Origin: a virus
Length of the DNA: 64,000 bases
IMG/VR virus record: IMGVR_UViG_3300043466_001905
Location: 1 to 64,000 of that record
Direction: 5' to 3' (one strand)
Positions within the stretch are counted from its first letter, which is position 1. The number at the start of each line of letters is the position of its first letter. Under the pieces are notes generated by a model. It saw only the letters and a list, made by a program, of their open reading frames with translations. It made no database searches and was not told the DNA's origin. The position numbers were made by a program, and so were the translations under genes. Positions 51,565-59,063 of this stretch are shown here, in pieces.

Positions 51565-52387
51565 TGGGGATTGTATTGAAGTAATGAAAACAATACCTGA
51601 AGGTTCTGTTGATTTAATTGTAACTAGTTGTCCGTATGGTGTTGGGATTGATTATGATGTACACGAAGATGATGTTGAATTTGAAGACTATAAAGTTTTT
51701 AGTAAAAACTGGTTAACTGAAGCGTATAATGTGTTAAAGGATGATGGACGAATCGCTCTTAACATTCCCTATGAAATCAATAGACAAAAGAAAGGTGGAA
51801 GAATTTTCTTTGTATCAGAGATGTGGCAAATAATGAAAGAAATTGGTTTTGGGTTCTTTGGTATTGTGGATTTAGAGGAACAATCACCCCATCGTAGTAA
51901 AACAACAGCTTGGGGTTCTTGGATGAGTCCGAGTTCGCCATATATTTATAACCCAAAGGAGTGTGTTATTTTAGCATACAAAAAACACCACATTAAGAAG
52001 GTTAAAGGAGAACCTCAGTGGAAAGGGACACCGACTGAAATTGAACAAGAGGATGGAACCATAAAAAAGAAAGTAGTATATGAAGAACAAGATAAGAAGG
52101 AGTTTATGGAACTTGTTTTTGGTCAGTGGAATTACTTTGCAGATACTAAGTCACTCACCAAGGCGACGTTCTCAATGGATATCCCAACGAAAGCAATCAA
52201 GATACTGTCCTACAAAAACGATATAGTTCTTGATCCATTTGCGGGTAGCGGGACAACATTAGTTGCCGCTGAAATACTCGGAAGAAGATGGTTAGGTATA
52301 GAATTATCACCAAATTATTGTGAGGTGGCAAAAACAAGGGTTGAATACTTTAAAACTTTACAAACAATACAAGAACTCCCACTTTAA
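51548..52387 (+). CDS. DNA methyltransferase (SCPY type), 279 aa
   Basis: Start set at ATG 51548 (MGTIINGDCIEVMKTIPEGS); the Met seven codons earlier lies inside the endonuclease gene. Motif IV is LIVTSCPYGVGIDYD (residues about 23-37), where Cys replaces the usual Pro of SPPY. Motif I is DIVLDPFAGSGTTLVAAEIL (about 225-245). A beta-class enzyme similar in arrangement to the one at 25354. The SCPY variant is seen in some phage methylases, so activity may be retained. It ends in a terminator hairpin. Confidence 0.8.
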   Translation: MGTIINGDCIEVMKTIPEGSVDLIVTSCPYGVGIDYDVHEDDVEFEDYKVFSKNWLTEAYNVLKDDGRIALNIPYEINRQKKGGRIFFVSEMWQIMKEIGFGFFGIVDLEEQSPHRSKTTAWGSWMSPSSPYIYNPKECVILAYKKHHIKKVKGEPQWKGTPTEIEQEDGTIKKKVVYEEQDKKEFMELVFGQWNYFADTKSLTKATFSMDIPTKAIKILSYKNDIVLDPFAGSGTTLVAAEILGRRWLGIELSPNYCEVAKTRVEYFKTLQTIQELPL

Positions 52388-52401
52388 TAGGTGGGTTTTT
52401 T
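52378..52401 (+). terminator. Intrinsic terminator after methyltransferase
   Basis: CCCAC (52378-52382) pairs with GTGGG (52391-52395), 8-nt loop, then T-run; overlaps the stop codon. Confidence 0.7.
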
Positions 52402-52412
52402 GTTTTGTGTCA

Positions 52413-52420
52413 TATTTATA
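52413..52420 (+). promoter_or_regulatory. TATTTATA motif, putative phage promoter
   Basis: Exact TATTTATA ending 4 nt before ATG 52425, first of three copies with the same layout in this cluster. Confidence 0.55.
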
Positions 52421-52424
52421 TGAT

Positions 52425-52727
52425 ATGAAAATAATCATCACAGAAACCCAAGAAAATAAGATACGAACATTCCAACGAAGAATTAGTATTGCTGATGATG
52501 TTATTTCTAATTTAAATCCCAAAGATGTTTGTAGAATTTGGAATAATAATGAAAAAGACGCCTTATATTTTGCTGATGATGTCATTGTTGGTATAGTTTG
52601 GGAAATTAATCATACACTTGGTGTTGAATCGTATCATAACAAAGATTTATATAAATTTTTTGAGGATATTGGATACTATGATAAACTAAAAGAATTTTTC
52701 CACAAATCATTTGAATCATGCGAATAA
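52425..52727 (+). CDS. ITE-leader protein, 100 aa
   Basis: Starts MKIIITETQENKIRTFQRRI; a longer frame reaching back to 52320 would cross the terminator, so the ATG next to the TATTTATA motif is chosen. The N-terminal MKIIITE(T/N/S)Q segment recurs in at least four neighbours. The body is an acidic helical domain (DDVISNLNPKDVCRIWNNNE) unlike the neighbours' bodies. It overlaps the next gene by 10 bases. Function unknown. Confidence 0.65.
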   Translation: MKIIITETQENKIRTFQRRISIADDVISNLNPKDVCRIWNNNEKDALYFADDVIVGIVWEINHTLGVESYHNKDLYKFFEDIGYYDKLKEFFHKSFESCE

Positions 52728-53053
52728 TCATAACTGAAAATCAAAATAAAATCTTATGGTTACGCAGGAGATTGGATGATCCTGAAATTAATAATTTATT
52801 AAGGGATATTGTTATTGAGGGATTTGATTATATTGATGCTTGTAATTATAAAACTTATCCTGGATATGAACTTGAGGTGGTAAACGGATCTATACCAACA
52901 TTTATTAATTCATATATTGAACTTTACGGTGAAGTTTCTGTTGAGGATTCCGAACTTGAGAAATTTGTGGGTAAAATAATTGTCAGTAAATATCGTCCCA
53001 TTATTTTGCGAGAGTACCGAGATCGTTATTGCGATGATGAAACGGATTTTTAG
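52718..53053 (+). CDS. ITE-leader protein, 111 aa
   Basis: Starts MRIIITENQNKILWLRRRLD, then NLLRDIVIEGFDYIDACNYK and a charged C-terminus. It shares only the leader and overall size with its neighbours; the body (VEDSELEKFVGKIIVSKYRP) may have a distant relation to that of the following protein. It starts 10 bases inside the preceding gene. Function unknown. Confidence 0.6.
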   Translation: MRIIITENQNKILWLRRRLDDPEINNLLRDIVIEGFDYIDACNYKTYPGYELEVVNGSIPTFINSYIELYGEVSVEDSELEKFVGKIIVSKYRPIILREYRDRYCDDETDF

Positions 53054-53054
53054 C

Positions 53055-53062
53055 TATTTATA
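53055..53062 (+). promoter_or_regulatory. TATTTATA motif, putative phage promoter
   Basis: Exact TATTTATA ending 4 nt before ATG 53067. Confidence 0.55.
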
Positions 53063-53066
53063 AGAT

Positions 53067-53399
53067 ATGAAAATCATTATAACAGAAAATCAAAACTTTA
53101 TTCTTAGACGACTTACTCGTTTCATTGAAATTGTTGAAGAACAAATTGAGGGGTATGAATTAAATGATGACAATCCTTGGTGGTGTTCCGCATTTTATAA
53201 TCCTGATATTTTTGTTGATGTTCTAATTGAAAGATGTATTAATATTTTTATTGAAGAGAATTGGGATTTCTTTCACGATGATACAGATAAAGGCGGTGCC
53301 AATATGGATATTTCTATTTTAAATAAAATTGTTGAGGAGAACTATGGTAATTACGTTAGAAACTTATACGTTCGTAAATGTGGTAGAAGTAGATTTTAA
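53067..53399 (+). CDS. ITE-leader protein, 110 aa
   Basis: Starts MKIIITENQNFILRRLTRFI; body ends ENYGNYVRNLYVRKCGRSRF and contains WWCSAFYNPDIFVDVLIERC. Same leader and TATTTATA spacing as 52425 and 54254. Function unknown; probably part of a tandemly expanded family that varies behind a fixed N-terminus. Confidence 0.6.
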   Translation: MKIIITENQNFILRRLTRFIEIVEEQIEGYELNDDNPWWCSAFYNPDIFVDVLIERCINIFIEENWDFFHDDTDKGGANMDISILNKIVEENYGNYVRNLYVRKCGRSRF

Positions 53400-53414
53400 A
53401 GATATTAATCAAAG

Positions 53415-53786
53415 ATGAAAAACTTAATTAGAAAAATATTAAAGGAGGAAACATTCAGTAGGGATTGGATGGATGCCGAATACGCAGATGAATATCCGAA
53501 GTATAAAAAATTGTTTTTTTCTGCGATTAAAATACAATTCGCAGCGTCAGGACGAACAGAAACGTCAATATTGATAGGAGACTCAAACAGAAAAATTATA
53601 ATTGATTATAGAAAACCTAGTAAAACACTTTATTACGATTATGGTTGGGCAGAAAGTGTTGAAGCTTTACTACCTTGGAATATTTATAATAGACACTTTA
53701 CATACGCATTAGCAGAATACTTCAATAATCTTTTTCCTGATGCGACAATAAAAAATGTCAGATGGGCAAACATTTCTTATAATTGA
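53415..53786 (+). CDS. Leader-like hypothetical protein, 123 aa
   Basis: Begins MKNLIRKILKEETFSRDWMD, a different leader type (NLIRKILKEE) that also appears as a short amphipathic helix in other phage proteins here. The body (FAASGRTETSILIGDSNRKI, SVEALLPWNIYNRHFTYALA) is folded-looking, with many Tyr and Trp. No family recognised; lies within the leader cluster. Confidence 0.6.
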   Translation: MKNLIRKILKEETFSRDWMDAEYADEYPKYKKLFFSAIKIQFAASGRTETSILIGDSNRKIIIDYRKPSKTLYYDYGWAESVEALLPWNIYNRHFTYALAEYFNNLFPDATIKNVRWANISYN

Positions 53787-53787
53787 T

Positions 53788-54219
53788 ATGAAATTCCTAA
53801 TCACAGAAAACCAACAATCAAATCTTAAAACCAAGTTACAGAATATGGTTAAGGACATTGGGTGGAAAAAAACATCCATTGCGGTTGGTGGGAGTGAAAA
53901 TTTAGCAAAACTCGGATTCAATAATAATGAAACAGAGTTTCTTGATATGTTCAGGGGTTTAAAAGTTGTTCAGAGTAGAGAATACCCTAAATGGACTTTA
54001 TTTCGTTATAAAAAAGGAAATAATATAATTGTTTATGATAAAAAAGATGATTTTGTCTTTATAAGTAATCAAATTTGGGCATTTTTAAATGATGGGTTTG
54101 GGTTAAAATATGACGAAATAATAAATATTATGGATAAATGGTTAGATGAAAATTATAATTTAAAGGGGGTTAAAACAATCAAAAATGGGCAGGGATCGTT
54201 TCTTCTTTGGACTATTTGA
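53788..54219 (+). CDS. ITE-leader protein, 143 aa
   Basis: Start set at ATG 53788 (MKFLITENQQSNLKTKLQNM), one base after the preceding stop; a frame starting at 53755 is rejected. Leader LITENQ followed by an alpha/beta body (FRGLKVVQSREYPKWTLFRY, NIIVYDKKDDFVFISNQIWA). No TATTTATA motif directly upstream, so it may be co-transcribed with the preceding gene. Function unknown. Confidence 0.65.
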   Translation: MKFLITENQQSNLKTKLQNMVKDIGWKKTSIAVGGSENLAKLGFNNNETEFLDMFRGLKVVQSREYPKWTLFRYKKGNNIIVYDKKDDFVFISNQIWAFLNDGFGLKYDEIINIMDKWLDENYNLKGVKTIKNGQGSFLLWTI

Positions 54220-54241
54220 TACTTACAATTAAAGTTAAAAC

Positions 54242-54249
54242 TATTTATA
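54242..54249 (+). promoter_or_regulatory. TATTTATA motif, putative phage promoter
   Basis: Exact TATTTATA ending 4 nt before ATG 54254. Confidence 0.55.
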
Positions 54250-54253
54250 TGAT

Positions 54254-55108
54254 ATGAAAATAATAATTACAGAATCACAATTAAATCTACTAAAGAAGTC
54301 AACTCTAACTGAAAGTGAAGAGTTGAATCAGTATGATTTAACCGCAGATGAAATGCGTCAAATTGAAGAACAATCGGAACAAGAAACTAAGGAAGATTAC
54401 GAAACCACAAAAAAAGAAATTGAGGAACTAAGACAAAGAGTTAAAATGTATAATGACTTTGATTGGAGTAAAATAGATACTGAAAATAAAAGGGCGATTA
54501 AAAACCAAATAGTTCAGCCAGAAATAAATAGATTAAAAAATCTTGAGGAATGGATATCTGGTTTCAATTTTGAAGAACAAAAGAAAAGAAGAATGGATTG
54601 GCATTTACATAGTGCAGGAGGAATTGGTTTTGCAATAAGATATAAAAGATACCAAGATGAAGCATTAAATAGAAATCTAACTAAAGAAGACATAATTGAC
54701 TTATTTGTAACAGCACTTGAGGGAGGTTCAAATTACTGGTATCATATGGATTTACCTGAAGACATTAAATCATTTGGTGACTCAACGTCAGAAGCGGTCG
54801 GAGAATATATTTTACAAGGTGGTCATATAGAATTCTATGATGTTGAAGAATATGATAGGGTATTAAGAGATAAAGAAAGAGGTGATTATAACATTCAAGG
54901 AGATGTAGAAGATGAAAAATCTTTTAATGAGGATTTAGAAGAGACAAAACTTGGTTATGTTGATATGGATAAAATATTGGAAGCAATAACAATAATAAAA
55001 AAAGAATACCCTGAAGTTTGGGAAAACATTTTGTTGGAACAGGCAGATGCTGGAGACGCAGATGTTTTTCTTCAAATCTGTGTAATGGGTGAAGTAGTTT
55101 ACGGATAA
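54254..55108 (+). CDS. ITE-leader protein with conserved C-terminal domain, 284 aa
   Basis: Leader MKIIITESQLNLLKKSTLTE, then a coiled coil (residues about 30-90), then a domain from about 130 (NLTKEDIIDLFVTALEGGSN, YWYHMD) to the end (EQADAGDADVFLQICVMGEV, VYG). The two ends of this domain, an EGGxNYW motif and DAxxADxxxQxxxxGExVYG, occur as a small free-standing protein in other phages and bacteria. Here it is fused behind the leader and a coiled coil. Function of the domain is unknown. Shares its last base with the next gene (TAATG). Confidence 0.65.
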   Translation: MKIIITESQLNLLKKSTLTESEELNQYDLTADEMRQIEEQSEQETKEDYETTKKEIEELRQRVKMYNDFDWSKIDTENKRAIKNQIVQPEINRLKNLEEWISGFNFEEQKKRRMDWHLHSAGGIGFAIRYKRYQDEALNRNLTKEDIIDLFVTALEGGSNYWYHMDLPEDIKSFGDSTSEAVGEYILQGGHIEFYDVEEYDRVLRDKERGDYNIQGDVEDEKSFNEDLEETKLGYVDMDKILEAITIIKKEYPEVWENILLEQADAGDADVFLQICVMGEVVYG

Positions 55109-55701
55109 TGGATTTTATTTTTAACATAAAGCAAATTGGGTTGATTACCGAAAATTCCGAACGAACAGAAAAATTAATTAAGTCGTTACATAAAAAAGGA
55201 TATTCATTTCAGCACATAAAAAATATGACTGGACTACCAAAAGAAGTTGTTTTGTCCTCATTGTTTGACGAAGAAATAACAACTAAAGATAATACATCAG
55301 AGATTTGGGAAATGTTATATAATCACCTTTGGAACACTAAGTTAATAAAAAAAGAAAAAACTTATAATGATGGATCATATGTTAAGCTATATTATGATCA
55401 TTTTTCTGGAACTTTAGAATATGAATATAAAACAAAAAATGGTAATAAAATTTATGGTTATGCAACACTTTTTTGGGATGGAGAACCAGTGTTGCCTGTA
55501 AACGGTCAAGAATTTACATTTGAAAATGGAGAATTTTCATATTATGATATCTATGCTGGTGATTTTTATAATGATATTAAAAAATATATACCGAAAATCA
55601 TTACAATAAGAGGAATGGTGGAATTATTCAATCAAGGATATTTTAAGGTATTGAAAAATGTTTTGGATAAAATGGAGATTCAATATTTAGATGAATTATA
55701 A
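55108..55701 (+). CDS. Leader-like hypothetical protein, 197 aa
   Basis: Starts MDFIFNIKQIGLITENSERT; LITEN lies at residues 12-16 rather than 3-8, so this may be a degenerate leader or one preceded by extra residues. A helix-turn-helix-like segment KGYSFQHIKNMTGLPKEVVL follows (about 30-50), then a Tyr-rich body (YYDHFSGTLEYEYKTKNGNK). Coupled by TAATG to the preceding gene; ends at a bidirectional terminator. Function unknown. Confidence 0.6.
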   Translation: MDFIFNIKQIGLITENSERTEKLIKSLHKKGYSFQHIKNMTGLPKEVVLSSLFDEEITTKDNTSEIWEMLYNHLWNTKLIKKEKTYNDGSYVKLYYDHFSGTLEYEYKTKNGNKIYGYATLFWDGEPVLPVNGQEFTFENGEFSYYDIYAGDFYNDIKKYIPKIITIRGMVELFNQGYFKVLKNVLDKMEIQYLDEL

Positions 55702-55733
55702 AAAAAATTCCCACTCATAGGTGGGAATTTTTT
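55702..55733. terminator. Bidirectional intrinsic terminator
   Basis: Near-perfect A-run, TTCCCAC, loop TCATAG, GTGGGAA, T-run; lies between convergent genes and serves both. Confidence 0.88.
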
Positions 55734-56280
55734 ATTTAAGAGATAACCATTTAGACTTATAATCTTTATTAGTTCCGCAGTACCTACCATAGTCATTTAC
55801 AATCGGACGACCCGTATTATAATGTCCACAAACCAAAGACCAATCACCATACCTATTATGTAACTTTCTAAGTAATTTCATACTTGTTTCAATATTCAAA
55901 CGGATGTCATTCATAATTTTCTCATTTGGATATTTAACTTTATTGATTGAATATGAGGTTGTTGGCATAATCTGCATAGGACCCAAAGCACCCACACAAG
56001 AAGTTCTTGACGGATTATAGTTCCAATGAAAAGGGCCCATATATGTGGTTTCCTTAAATGCCACATTATAAGCGACATATTTTGGAATATTGTATTCGTC
56101 AGAATACCTCTCAATGTACTCATACATTTGAATACACTTTGGTGATTTAACATCTGATGGTTTTTCATTGAACAAGTCCATAACAGGAATGTCAGATTTA
56201 CTTTCCATCCCTGAAAGAACTACTATTGTCAATATACAGACAATTAAATAAACGAATTTGATGAATGGAATGTTTTTCAT
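55732..56280 (-). CDS. Lytic transglycosylase (SLT domain), 182 aa
   Basis: An N-terminal hydrophobic segment (FIKFVYLIVCILTIVVLSGM, residues about 6-25) acts as a signal or membrane anchor. The SLT domain follows: VAYNVAFKETTYMGPF (catalytic Glu about 77), SCVGALGPMQIMPTTSYSIN (about 94-113) and GDWSLVCGHYNTGR (about 145-158). It cleaves the glycan strand of peptidoglycan. An exported form suits late lysis or wall entry rather than a cytoplasmic endolysin. It is second in a minus-strand operon behind a TM protein. Confidence 0.85.
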   Translation of the reverse strand: MKNIPFIKFVYLIVCILTIVVLSGMESKSDIPVMDLFNEKPSDVKSPKCIQMYEYIERYSDEYNIPKYVAYNVAFKETTYMGPFHWNYNPSRTSCVGALGPMQIMPTTSYSINKVKYPNEKIMNDIRLNIETSMKLLRKLHNRYGDWSLVCGHYNTGRPIVNDYGRYCGTNKDYKSKWLSLK

Positions 56281-56286
56281 ATGATA

Positions 56287-56604
56287 TTATTTTGAAAAGT
56301 CATTAAAAATATTACGAGCGTACAGTTTAAAAACTGAAACTCCGATTGAATCTTGGTAAACTGTGTAGTCACCAGTCTTCTTATCAATAACGATAAGGTG
56401 GTTGTGTTCATCAAGTGCAAGATTTACTTGACTCCTATTTACTTTTACTGTGTGGATTGTTGGTTTCTTGGGTCCATACTCCTCATTATAAGCAGAACCA
56501 ATTTTAAACCCCGCAACTAACGACAACACAATGAAACAAACAAAAACAATGTTTTTGAATACCGGTTTTGAATTAACAAAAAACGTTTTAACTTTTTCTA
56601 CCAT
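56287..56604 (-). CDS. Single-pass membrane protein, 105 aa
   Basis: A TM helix at residues about 18-37 (NIVFVCFIVLSLVAGFKIGS) with a short cytoplasmic start (MVEKVKTFFVNSKPVFK) and a 65-residue outer domain (IHTVKVNRSQVNLALDEHNH). It is six bases upstream of the transglycosylase and shares a TATCTTTG promoter. The pair may be a lysis or envelope unit; a holin-like or spanin-like role is not proven. Confidence 0.6.
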   Translation of the reverse strand: MVEKVKTFFVNSKPVFKNIVFVCFIVLSLVAGFKIGSAYNEEYGPKKPTIHTVKVNRSQVNLALDEHNHLIVIDKKTGDYTVYQDSIGVSVFKLYARNIFNDFSK

Positions 56605-56627
56605 AACTTTATTTTTTAAGATTTCTA

Positions 56628-56635
56628 CAAAGATA
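56628..56635 (-). promoter_or_regulatory. Bacteroidetes-type -7 box (TATCTTTG, minus)
   Basis: Minus-strand TATCTTTG 23 nt before ATG 56604, with a TTTTGCC -33-like element about 20 nt upstream; drives the transglycosylase operon. Confidence 0.65.
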
Positions 56636-56714
56636 TGAACATTTTTCCAATTGGCAAAATAAATTTTAGGTTTTCACAACGACTACGATGGTTTTTTATT
56701 TACAACAAGATTTT

Positions 56715-56722
56715 TATTTATA
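56715..56722 (+). promoter_or_regulatory. TATTTATA motif, putative phage promoter
   Basis: Exact TATTTATA ending 6 nt before ATG 56729 of the HNH endonuclease. Confidence 0.5.
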
Positions 56723-56728
56723 AAAGAT

Positions 56729-57649
56729 ATGATACATTCTGTGTGGAAACCTATTTTTCTAAAGGGTAAAGTTAATCAATATGAGTTAGTGGAAAAAGAA
56801 TCTATAATTGATATGAGAGGTAAAACAAATTATAAAGTTATATGGACGTGTGATAATGATAAATGTAATTACCCCAAACAAATACACTCAATAAGTGCTT
56901 ATCACCTAAAAAAAGAAAAGATGTGTTATAAAACACAAATATGTAGACCATGTCAGTGCACTGGTGAAGGTAATGGCAGATATGGTGATAAAAGAACTTG
57001 GGATGAACTACACACCCCACAAAAAGTTAAAGAACTCAAAAAATTTATGTCGGATAAATGGAAAGGGGATATGAATCCGTCTAAAATGGATGATGTAAAA
57101 ATTAAAAAAAAACAACCTATAATTAATGAAGAATTTTTAAAAGAAATTGTTGAAAAAAGAAACTTTCGGTTAATTTCCGTTATTGATTTATGTGGTAAAA
57201 AAAGTAAAATAAAAGTTGAATGTAATAGTGGACACATAATGGAAAAGAGATATGATAATTTTATTAGGAAAGATAAAAAATTTATTTGTGATAGATGTTA
57301 TTATGAATCAATATCGTTAAATCTTACAGATGAAGAGTTACTTAAAATTGAGAATTATAAAAGACAAGTAAGAGCTTTAACCGCTAAAAATTATAAACTA
57401 CACAAAGATGTTATAAATCCTAAAAATTTAAAAATAGGTGTAAAAGATTACCATTTGGATCATAGGTATAGTGTGTATGAAGGTTATCGTAATAATGTTA
57501 ATATTAATATAATTAGTGCGAAAGAGAATTTAGAGGTCATACCATATAATGAAAATTTATCAAAACAGCAAAGATGTTCTATAACATTAGATGAATTAAT
57601 TCAACAAACAAAGTATTTATATAAAAACAATAATTATGACGACCAGTAA
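56729..57649 (+). CDS. HNH-type homing endonuclease, 306 aa
   Basis: Free-standing nuclease. N-terminal zinc pairs (CDNDKCNYP, CRPCQCTG; residues about 47-75) and a middle DNA-binding region lead to a C-terminal HNH-like core: YHLDHRYSVYEGYRNNVNIN (His-Asp-His, about 240-259), SAKENLEVIPYNENLSKQQR (Asn and the final catalytic helix). Cys pairs also appear at ECNSGH and CDRCYYE. Its stop codon (57647-57649) lies inside the first codons of the DHH phosphoesterase gene, 92 bases before that gene's interrupting TGA. A homing endonuclease that abuts a disrupted gene is a strong hint of a mobile cassette. Confidence 0.78.
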   Translation: MIHSVWKPIFLKGKVNQYELVEKESIIDMRGKTNYKVIWTCDNDKCNYPKQIHSISAYHLKKEKMCYKTQICRPCQCTGEGNGRYGDKRTWDELHTPQKVKELKKFMSDKWKGDMNPSKMDDVKIKKKQPIINEEFLKEIVEKRNFRLISVIDLCGKKSKIKVECNSGHIMEKRYDNFIRKDKKFICDRCYYESISLNLTDEELLKIENYKRQVRALTAKNYKLHKDVINPKNLKIGVKDYHLDHRYSVYEGYRNNVNINIISAKENLEVIPYNENLSKQQRCSITLDELIQQTKYLYKNNNYDDQ

Positions 57650-59063
57650 AAACAAGAACGTCCTGGTTGAAAGTGGATTAAGAGATATCACATCTCTCGC
57701 TAGAAGATACCCGAAAGCGAAAATCTACTTTCACCAGGACCTTTGACTTGACGGGGTTACAACCGCGTTAGCAATGAAACATTATTTAGAGAATAATGGA
57801 ATTAAAGTTGTTGATGCTGAAATAATTCAGTATGGGGATAAAGAATTTGCGGTGAAAAAATTAGATGCTCAAGGAGATGTTATGCCGGTGTTAGTTGATT
57901 TTGCGCACGGAAAACCTATGTTTGTTATTCACACGGATCACCACGACACACAAGCAGGTGTTGAACAAGGAACCGCAACAAGTTTTAGATCGTCAAGATC
58001 CAATGTTGAAACGATATCCCAAATCATATCACCAAAAGAAATATTTTCACCCGAAGACGTTCAATTAATATCAACGGTGGATTCTGCTGACTACGCAAGA
58101 TTTGATATCACACCAGAACAAGTGATGAACTATCTTTTTAAAATGGATAAAGATAAATCATTACAAAGAAATAAAATGTTGATGGGGTTGGTAACTAATA
58201 AATTATTGTTGGCATATAAAAACAAACCAGGTTTCTTGGATTCAATAGTACTGAATGCGAACCCATCTTTAATTAGTATATTAAATAATATCAGAGCTCA
58301 AATTGCGGAAAAAGGATATGCTGATGTTGAAAACCTTGAAAGAAATAAGGAGATGTATGTTCAGTCAATGAAGAGTCATCCAAATGTTAGAACGGAAGGT
58401 AATATCATCGTTCAGTATGGTGGTGGTTCTATGATGAAACCAGGTTCTTATGACAGATATACTCCATTTAGAAATAATCCTGATGCTGACTTTTTGGTTA
58501 TTGCTTGGCCGTTGGGATTGGTTCAGGCTTCTTGTAATCCATTTAAGAAAGAGCGAGCACTTAAAGGTGTAAACTTGGGTGAAATAAAAGACGAAGTATT
58601 GGGTAAATGGGAATCACAATTGAAAGATAGACAAATCCCATTATCAACAATTAAGTGGGTTTCTGAATCAGGAAAAGAGTTTGGGTCTGAGTCAGTGGGG
58701 TTTACATTCAAAGACTTTAAAGCAATTTATGGTGGTTCTAAAAGTGAAAGTGGAAAATCATTAATGAATGATATTGAGGTTGCAATGGAAATACCTTTTT
58801 CAGATTTAACAAATGAAGAAATGAATATGTTAGATAATATCACCGTAAGTGCTTGGGACGTAATCATTTCTAATAGTGGTGGACATAAATGTATAACTAA
58901 CATTTCTGGACTTAATTATATGGGTAGATCTAAACGTCCACCAGCAGGTAAATACAAATATCAAAAGGATAGTGATGACGCTCCATATGTACAGTTTACA
59001 AAAATGATACAGAAAGAATTTGTAAGATTGTTGAAGGAAAAAATTGACGAAGAAAAGGGTTAG
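57636..59063 (+). CDS. DHH phosphoesterase interrupted by in-frame TGA; candidate 6-nt bypass, 473 aa if joined
   Basis: The frame opens at 57636 (MTTSKNKNVLVESGLRDITS), reads 36 codons to KIYFHQDL and meets TGA at 57744-57746. It resumes in the same frame as LDGVTTALAMKHYLENN. The conserved motif of DHH enzymes should be HQDLDG. Reading CTT (57741), skipping TGACTT and resuming at GAC 57750 gives HQDLDGVTTA exactly. Downstream are the DHH triad HTDHHDTQ (about residue 98 of the joined protein), VDSADYARF and a DHHA1-like GGHKCITN near the C-terminus. If translation instead restarts at ATG 57774, a 429-aa product lacks the first metal motif. Programmed bypass, stop readthrough or a recent mutation remain possible. 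Confidence 0.7.
57660..57740 (+). other. RNA structure inside the DHH coding sequence
   Basis: GTCCTGGT-T-GAAAGT (57660-57674) pairs with ACTTTCACCAGGAC (57727-57740), 14 bp with one bulged T. Inside are AGAGAT/ATCTCT and CGCT/AGCG hairpins. The right arm ends on the base before the CTT take-off codon. Confidence 0.7.

Noticed and set aside
57636-57649. Group I intron containing the HNH gene
   Set aside because: The HNH gene ends after the DHH frame begins, so it is not inside the DHH gene. No intron core or splice junction pattern was recognised and the interruption is only six bases.
57744-57746. TGA recoded as an amino acid throughout the phage
   Set aside because: Other genes end at TGA with a correctly placed following start (for example 20096-20098, 29574-29576), so TGA acts as a stop.
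57741-57773. RF2-type +1 frameshift at CTT TGA C
   Set aside because: The site matches the prfB slip sequence, but the +1 frame reaches TAG after eight codons (57765-57770 region) and gives no DHH motif. The main body is in the original frame.
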